From NC2004 sp050874905 (GTDB lineage Bacteria; Bacillota; Clostridia; Lachnospirales; Lachnospiraceae): 64,000 nucleotides of DNA. Position 1 is the first letter of the stretch. Each line of letters opens with the position of its first letter. The notes under the pieces are model-generated. The model saw only the letters and a program-made list of their open reading frames with translations, did no database searches and was not told the origin of the DNA. The stretch is from positions 61,906 through 125,905 of the forward strand of contig JBNMLP010000007.1 of NCBI GenBank assembly GCA_050874905.1, written 5' to 3'. A program made the translations under genes and the position numbers. Positions 61,256-64,000 of the stretch are shown here, piece after piece.

Positions 61256-61284
61256 ATCTTACCACAGGAACGTATGTTTGTAAA
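61256..61284 (-). promoter_or_regulatory. SOS promoter of the Y-family polymerase with LexA box
   Basis: Minus-strand TTTACA (61279-61284), 17 bases, TAAGAT (61256-61261). Within the spacer lies GGAACGTATGTTTG (61267-61280), matching 12 of 14 positions of the Gram-positive LexA (DinR) consensus CGAACRNRYGTTYC; only the two outermost bases differ. LexA bound there would block transcription until DNA damage. Confidence 0.85.
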
Positions 61285-61304
61285 ATGGTAATAATCAGCA
61301 AAAA

Positions 61305-61333
61305 ATAAGACCTCTCTCAATGAAAGGTCTTAT
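61305..61333 (-). terminator. Terminator after the P1B-type ATPase gene
   Basis: ATAAGACCT (61305-61313) pairs with AGGTCTTAT (61325-61333), followed on the minus strand by a run of T. It separates the metal operon from the polymerase promoter. Confidence 0.85.
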
Positions 61334-61350
61334 CGTACTACACGGTCTTG

Positions 61351-63441
61351 CTATTCTGTTTTTTCCTCCAACAGATCTCCCATACTTTTCAGTCCAATAA
61401 TAAGAGTAGAACTGTTATGTAACAATGCAGATGTCGTTGGTGGCAGCACACCTGTTACTCCAAGCAATATCAGCATCGAATTAAACCCTACGATCACGCG
61501 GTAATTTTTATGAATCCGTTTCATTAACTGATTGCTCAACTGTTTCAGGATAAGCAGTTGTTTTAGGTCGTCTGATCCGATCGTAATATCTGCTACTTCT
61601 CTGGCGATTTCTGCACCATCAGATATGGCAATTCCCACATCCGCTTCGGAAAGTGCCGGAGAGTCGTTGATACCATCCCCGATCATGATCACCTTATGCC
61701 CCTGTTCCTTCTGCTTTCTGATATAACCTGCCTTGTCTTCCGGAAGCACCTCAGAAAAATATGCATCCACACCAACACGTCCTGCGATCGCATTGGCAGT
61801 ACGCTCACTGTCTCCTGTCATCATGACGATATTTTCAAATCCAGCCTTTTTCAATGCGAGGATCACTTCTCTTGCTTCTTCCCGCAATGGATCTTCTATA
61901 CAGATCACTCCTGCCAAGCTGTGATCGATTGCAAGATACAGATGAGAATACTCTTTGGGCAGTGTGTCAAACAATTCCTGCTTTCCTTGTGGGATCCGGC
62001 ACTCTTCATCTTCAAAAACAAAATGTGCACTTCCGATCACGACGCGTTGTCCCTGAATGGAAGAAGCAATTCCATGCGCCACAATGTATTCTACTTTGCT
62101 ATGCATTTCCTCATGCTCCAGATTACGTTTTGCCGCTGCATCCACAACCGCCTTTGCCATAGAATGGGGAAAATGTTCCTCTAAGCACGCTGCAATACGA
62201 AGCAGTTCCTCTTTCGGCCGACCGTCAAAGGAAACAACATCCACCACAGTCGGCTGGGCCTTTGTCAACGTCCCTGTTTTATCGAACACAATCGTATCCG
62301 CCTCTGCTACCGCTTCCAAGAACTTACCACCTTTTACAGTAATATGATGTGCTCCTGCTTCCCGGATCGCGGATAAGACAGAGATTGGCATCGCAAGCTT
62401 TAATGCACAACTGTAATCCACCATCAGAATGGATAACGCTTTGCTCACATTTCGCGTCAACAGATACGTAAGAAAGGTTCCTGCCAGACTATATGGTACC
62501 AGCTGGTCTGCCAGATGCTCTGCTTTACTCTCCAGTCCGGATTTTAACTTCTCTGATTCCTCGATCATCGTCACGATCTTTTCAAACCGGCTCGTTCCCT
62601 GTGCCTGCTTCACCTGAATGGTAAGCTCGCCTTCCTCTAACACGGTGCCTGCGTATACTGTGTTTGTCACTGCCTTACGCACCGGTACGCTCTCTCCGGT
62701 CAGAGATGCCTGATTGACCATACCTTCGCCGTCCGTGACCACGCCATCAAATGGAAGAACACTTCCCATGCGCACAATGATCTGATCCCCTTGCTTTACC
62801 TCAGAAACCGGCACCTGTACCTGCTCCTTCTGGTCGGTAAGCAGCCATACCTGACTGACATTAAGTGACATGGTTCTTGCCAGATCATCCACGGATTTCT
62901 TATGTGTCCATTCCTCTAACAGCTCGCCGATACCAAGCATAAACATGATGGAAGCTGCGGTATTAAAATCCGCCCGAAGCAGTGACACACTGATCGCTGT
63001 TGCATCCAGTACCGGAACTTCAATCTTTCTCTTTGCCAGTGTTTTCACTCCGGCAACGATATAGTGCAGTGCGTGATAACACGTATAGCAATAGCGAAGC
63101 GGTGCCGGAAGCAGCCATTTGCGCATATAATGAAAGGCTACTTTCCCGATCAGTTTTTCCTGATACTGGTTGTTGCATGCCCGTCCGGAATTCTCAATGA
63201 GTCCCGGCGGAGCCTGTACCGCATCATAATGAAACCGTTTCAAAAGCTGTAACAGTGCTTCCCTGTCTCCGGTATAAGTGATCGCGGCATCTGCCGTACG
63301 GTCGTATACCTTGACTGCGCTCACATTTTTCTGGCATTGCATATAATATTGAAACAGATCGGCTTCTTCACAAGTCATATAAGATTGCATGAAATGAATA
63401 CGGATACGTCTTTTCGATTCATGCTCTATTTTAAACTTCAT
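61351..63441 (-). CDS. P1B-type metal ATPase with an unusual membrane metal motif
   Basis: 696 residues. Actuator TGES (248-251), phosphorylation D387 in FDKTGTLTKAQPT, HP motif in HFPHSMAKAVV, hinge MIGDGINDSPALSEADVGIA. In the metal-binding helix the expected CPC/SPC-type motif reads YSCALKLAMP (343-352); the Pro is replaced by Ser. The N-terminal 70 residues look like a small HMA-type fold without the CxxC pair. It may be an iron or other divalent-metal exporter: it follows a DUF6110-like gene by 19 bases, and a Fur-box-like palindrome lies upstream. The metal is not known. Confidence 0.87.
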   Translation of the reverse strand: MKFKIEHESKRRIRIHFMQSYMTCEEADLFQYYMQCQKNVSAVKVYDRTADAAITYTGDREALLQLLKRFHYDAVQAPPGLIENSGRACNNQYQEKLIGKVAFHYMRKWLLPAPLRYCYTCYHALHYIVAGVKTLAKRKIEVPVLDATAISVSLLRADFNTAASIMFMLGIGELLEEWTHKKSVDDLARTMSLNVSQVWLLTDQKEQVQVPVSEVKQGDQIIVRMGSVLPFDGVVTDGEGMVNQASLTGESVPVRKAVTNTVYAGTVLEEGELTIQVKQAQGTSRFEKIVTMIEESEKLKSGLESKAEHLADQLVPYSLAGTFLTYLLTRNVSKALSILMVDYSCALKLAMPISVLSAIREAGAHHITVKGGKFLEAVAEADTIVFDKTGTLTKAQPTVVDVVSFDGRPKEELLRIAACLEEHFPHSMAKAVVDAAAKRNLEHEEMHSKVEYIVAHGIASSIQGQRVVIGSAHFVFEDEECRIPQGKQELFDTLPKEYSHLYLAIDHSLAGVICIEDPLREEAREVILALKKAGFENIVMMTGDSERTANAIAGRVGVDAYFSEVLPEDKAGYIRKQKEQGHKVIMIGDGINDSPALSEADVGIAISDGAEIAREVADITIGSDDLKQLLILKQLSNQLMKRIHKNYRVIVGFNSMLILLGVTGVLPPTTSALLHNSSTLIIGLKSMGDLLEEKTE

Positions 63442-63460
63442 GCCGTTTCACCGCCTCACC

Positions 63461-63754
63461 TTATGCATTTTCTACTTCTTCAAAAGAGCCGGTTTCTTCC
63501 TTCTCATCCTCTACGATGCTCTCTGCCTGCTTTGCAGCACGCTCCTCGTTGATACCCTTGGCATCAGCATAAATGTCCTCTGCATTTTCCTGCACGCAGG
63601 TTACAGTCTTCATTACACAATCCTTTGCACGTAAAACGGCTGCGGTACAATTCGTATAAAGCTTTTTTGCATCAGAGCTTGTAAGCAGTTTGATCCCTGC
63701 TGTTCCAAATAAAGTACCACCTGCAAATAATCCAATTTTTTTCCAATTCATCAT
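63461..63754 (-). CDS. Small DUF6110-like protein, first gene of the metal operon
   Basis: 97 residues from the ATG at 63754 (AGGAGG 8 bases ahead). A short hydrophobic segment (KIGLFAGGTLFGTAGIKLL) starts it, then SSDAKKLYTNCTAAVLRAKD and an acidic C-terminal tail. The pattern resembles the DUF6110 family found with metal transport genes in Clostridia. It lies 19 bases before the P1B ATPase gene. A chaperone or regulatory role is inferred from position only. Confidence 0.72.
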   Translation of the reverse strand: MMNWKKIGLFAGGTLFGTAGIKLLTSSDAKKLYTNCTAAVLRAKDCVMKTVTCVQENAEDIYADAKGINEERAAKQAESIVEDEKEETGSFEEVENA

Positions 63755-63787
63755 CGTTTCATCCTCCTGTTTTTTATTTATTACCCG

Positions 63788-63817
63788 ATTATAAATCCGA
63801 AAAAGTGAGTTATTCAA
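63788..63817 (-). promoter_or_regulatory. Promoter of the DUF6110/P1B ATPase operon
   Basis: Minus-strand TTGAAT (63812-63817), 18 bases, TATAAT (63788-63793). The 41-base palindrome begins 3 bases upstream of the -35 box. Confidence 0.65.
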
Positions 63818-63820
63818 GAC

Positions 63821-63861
63821 AAACAGCCCTTATTGATAATTATTATCAATAAGGGCTGTTT
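63821..63861. promoter_or_regulatory. 41-base perfect palindrome with a Fur-box core
   Basis: AAACAGCCC at 63821 and its complement GGGCTGTTT ending at 63861 enclose TGATAATTATTATCA (63834-63848), which is the classical Fur 7-1-7 form. The whole stretch is perfectly symmetrical about base 63841. It lies just upstream of the metal operon promoter. It could also fold into a hairpin in RNA. Confidence 0.75.
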
Positions 63862-63869
63862 CAGACTGT

Positions 63870-63911
63870 AGACAAAGTCCACGGCATACGCCATGGACTT
63901 TGTCTTTTTTA
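63870..63911 (+). terminator. Orphan plus-strand terminator
   Basis: AGACAAAGTCCA (63870-63881) pairs with TGGACTTTGTCT (63894-63905), followed by six more T (63906-63911). No plus-strand gene ends upstream, so what it terminates is unclear. Confidence 0.7.
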
Positions 63912-63953
63912 GCTAAAACAAAGCATTTATGCGACTTTTAGCCACTTTTTTGG

Positions 63954-63959
63954 TATAAT
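63954..63959 (+). promoter_or_regulatory. Extended -10 promoter of a gene leaving the window
   Basis: TATAAT at 63954 is preceded by TGG (TGn extended -10), with a poor -35 (TGCGAC, about 18 bases upstream). Confidence 0.5.
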
Positions 63960-63990
63960 TAAACTATCAAAAACAGGTGGTGATTTTTAT

Positions 63991-64000
63991 ATGATGACGA
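63991..64000 (+). CDS. Start of an unidentified gene running off the right edge
   Basis: ATG at 63991 after GGTGGTG (about 8 bases spacing) and an extended -10 promoter. Only three codons (Met-Met-Thr) are visible, so the product cannot be named. Confidence 0.4.

Overview
The window looks like chromosomal DNA from an anaerobic Clostridia species, most likely a Lachnospiraceae gut bacterium. This is inferred from gene content and order (gdpP-rplI-dnaB, cdaA-cdaR-glmM, an AT-leaning Gram-positive style with AGGAGG ribosome sites, many paralogous Gly/Ser/Thr-rich secreted proteins), not from any rRNA, since no RNA gene is visible. Most genes lie on the minus strand. I see no phage, insertion sequence, CRISPR array, tRNA or rRNA, and no gene-free stretch reaches 300 bases.

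Left end (1-9.3 kb): a 5'-truncated remnant of a protein with tandem carbohydrate-binding modules; an AraC regulator; an AT-rich BlaI/BlaR1-type switch whose operator is duplicated in front of a divergent gene for a small secreted protein of unknown function; a LysR regulator with O-acetylhomoserine sulfhydrylase (metY); and a three-gene run of D-2-hydroxyacid dehydrogenase, chorismate mutase fused to a shortened prephenate dehydratase-like/ACT region, and a glycerol-1-phosphate-dehydrogenase-like enzyme.

9.4-28 kb, cell-surface machinery: a seven-gene operon encodes two adaptor lipoproteins, a large FtsX-type permease, two ABC ATPases (one with a C-terminal AbrB-like domain), a response regulator and a large sensor kinase. 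A divergent plus-strand trio encodes a lytic transglycosylase, an SH3b/glucosaminidase autolysin and a cohesin-like protein. A shortened HD-GYP protein and a secreted FN3/propeller-like protein follow.

28-39.7 kb, housekeeping: dnaB, rplI, gdpP (c-di-AMP phosphodiesterase), a NUDIX hydrolase, ilvE, a HAD phosphatase, then a tightly overlapping operon of sialate O-acetylesterase, metallophosphoesterase and an odd cytosolic ParB-like/BMP-like fusion.

39.7-51.6 kb, envelope and c-di-AMP: a teichoic-acid-type polymer cluster (three CDP-glycerol glycerophosphotransferase-type proteins, tagD, tagG, tagH) is followed by HPr, glmM, cdaR, cdaA and two uncharacterised membrane proteins. The window thus holds both a c-di-AMP synthase and a c-di-AMP hydrolase.

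51.6-64 kb: a second FN3/propeller-like secreted protein, paralogous to the first; a thiamine operon (thiD, HAD phosphatase, thiE, thiamine diphosphokinase) led by a P-type ATPase; a LexA-boxed Y-family polymerase with its YolD-like partner; and a metal P1B ATPase with a small DUF6110-like protein beside a Fur-box-like 41-bp perfect palindrome.
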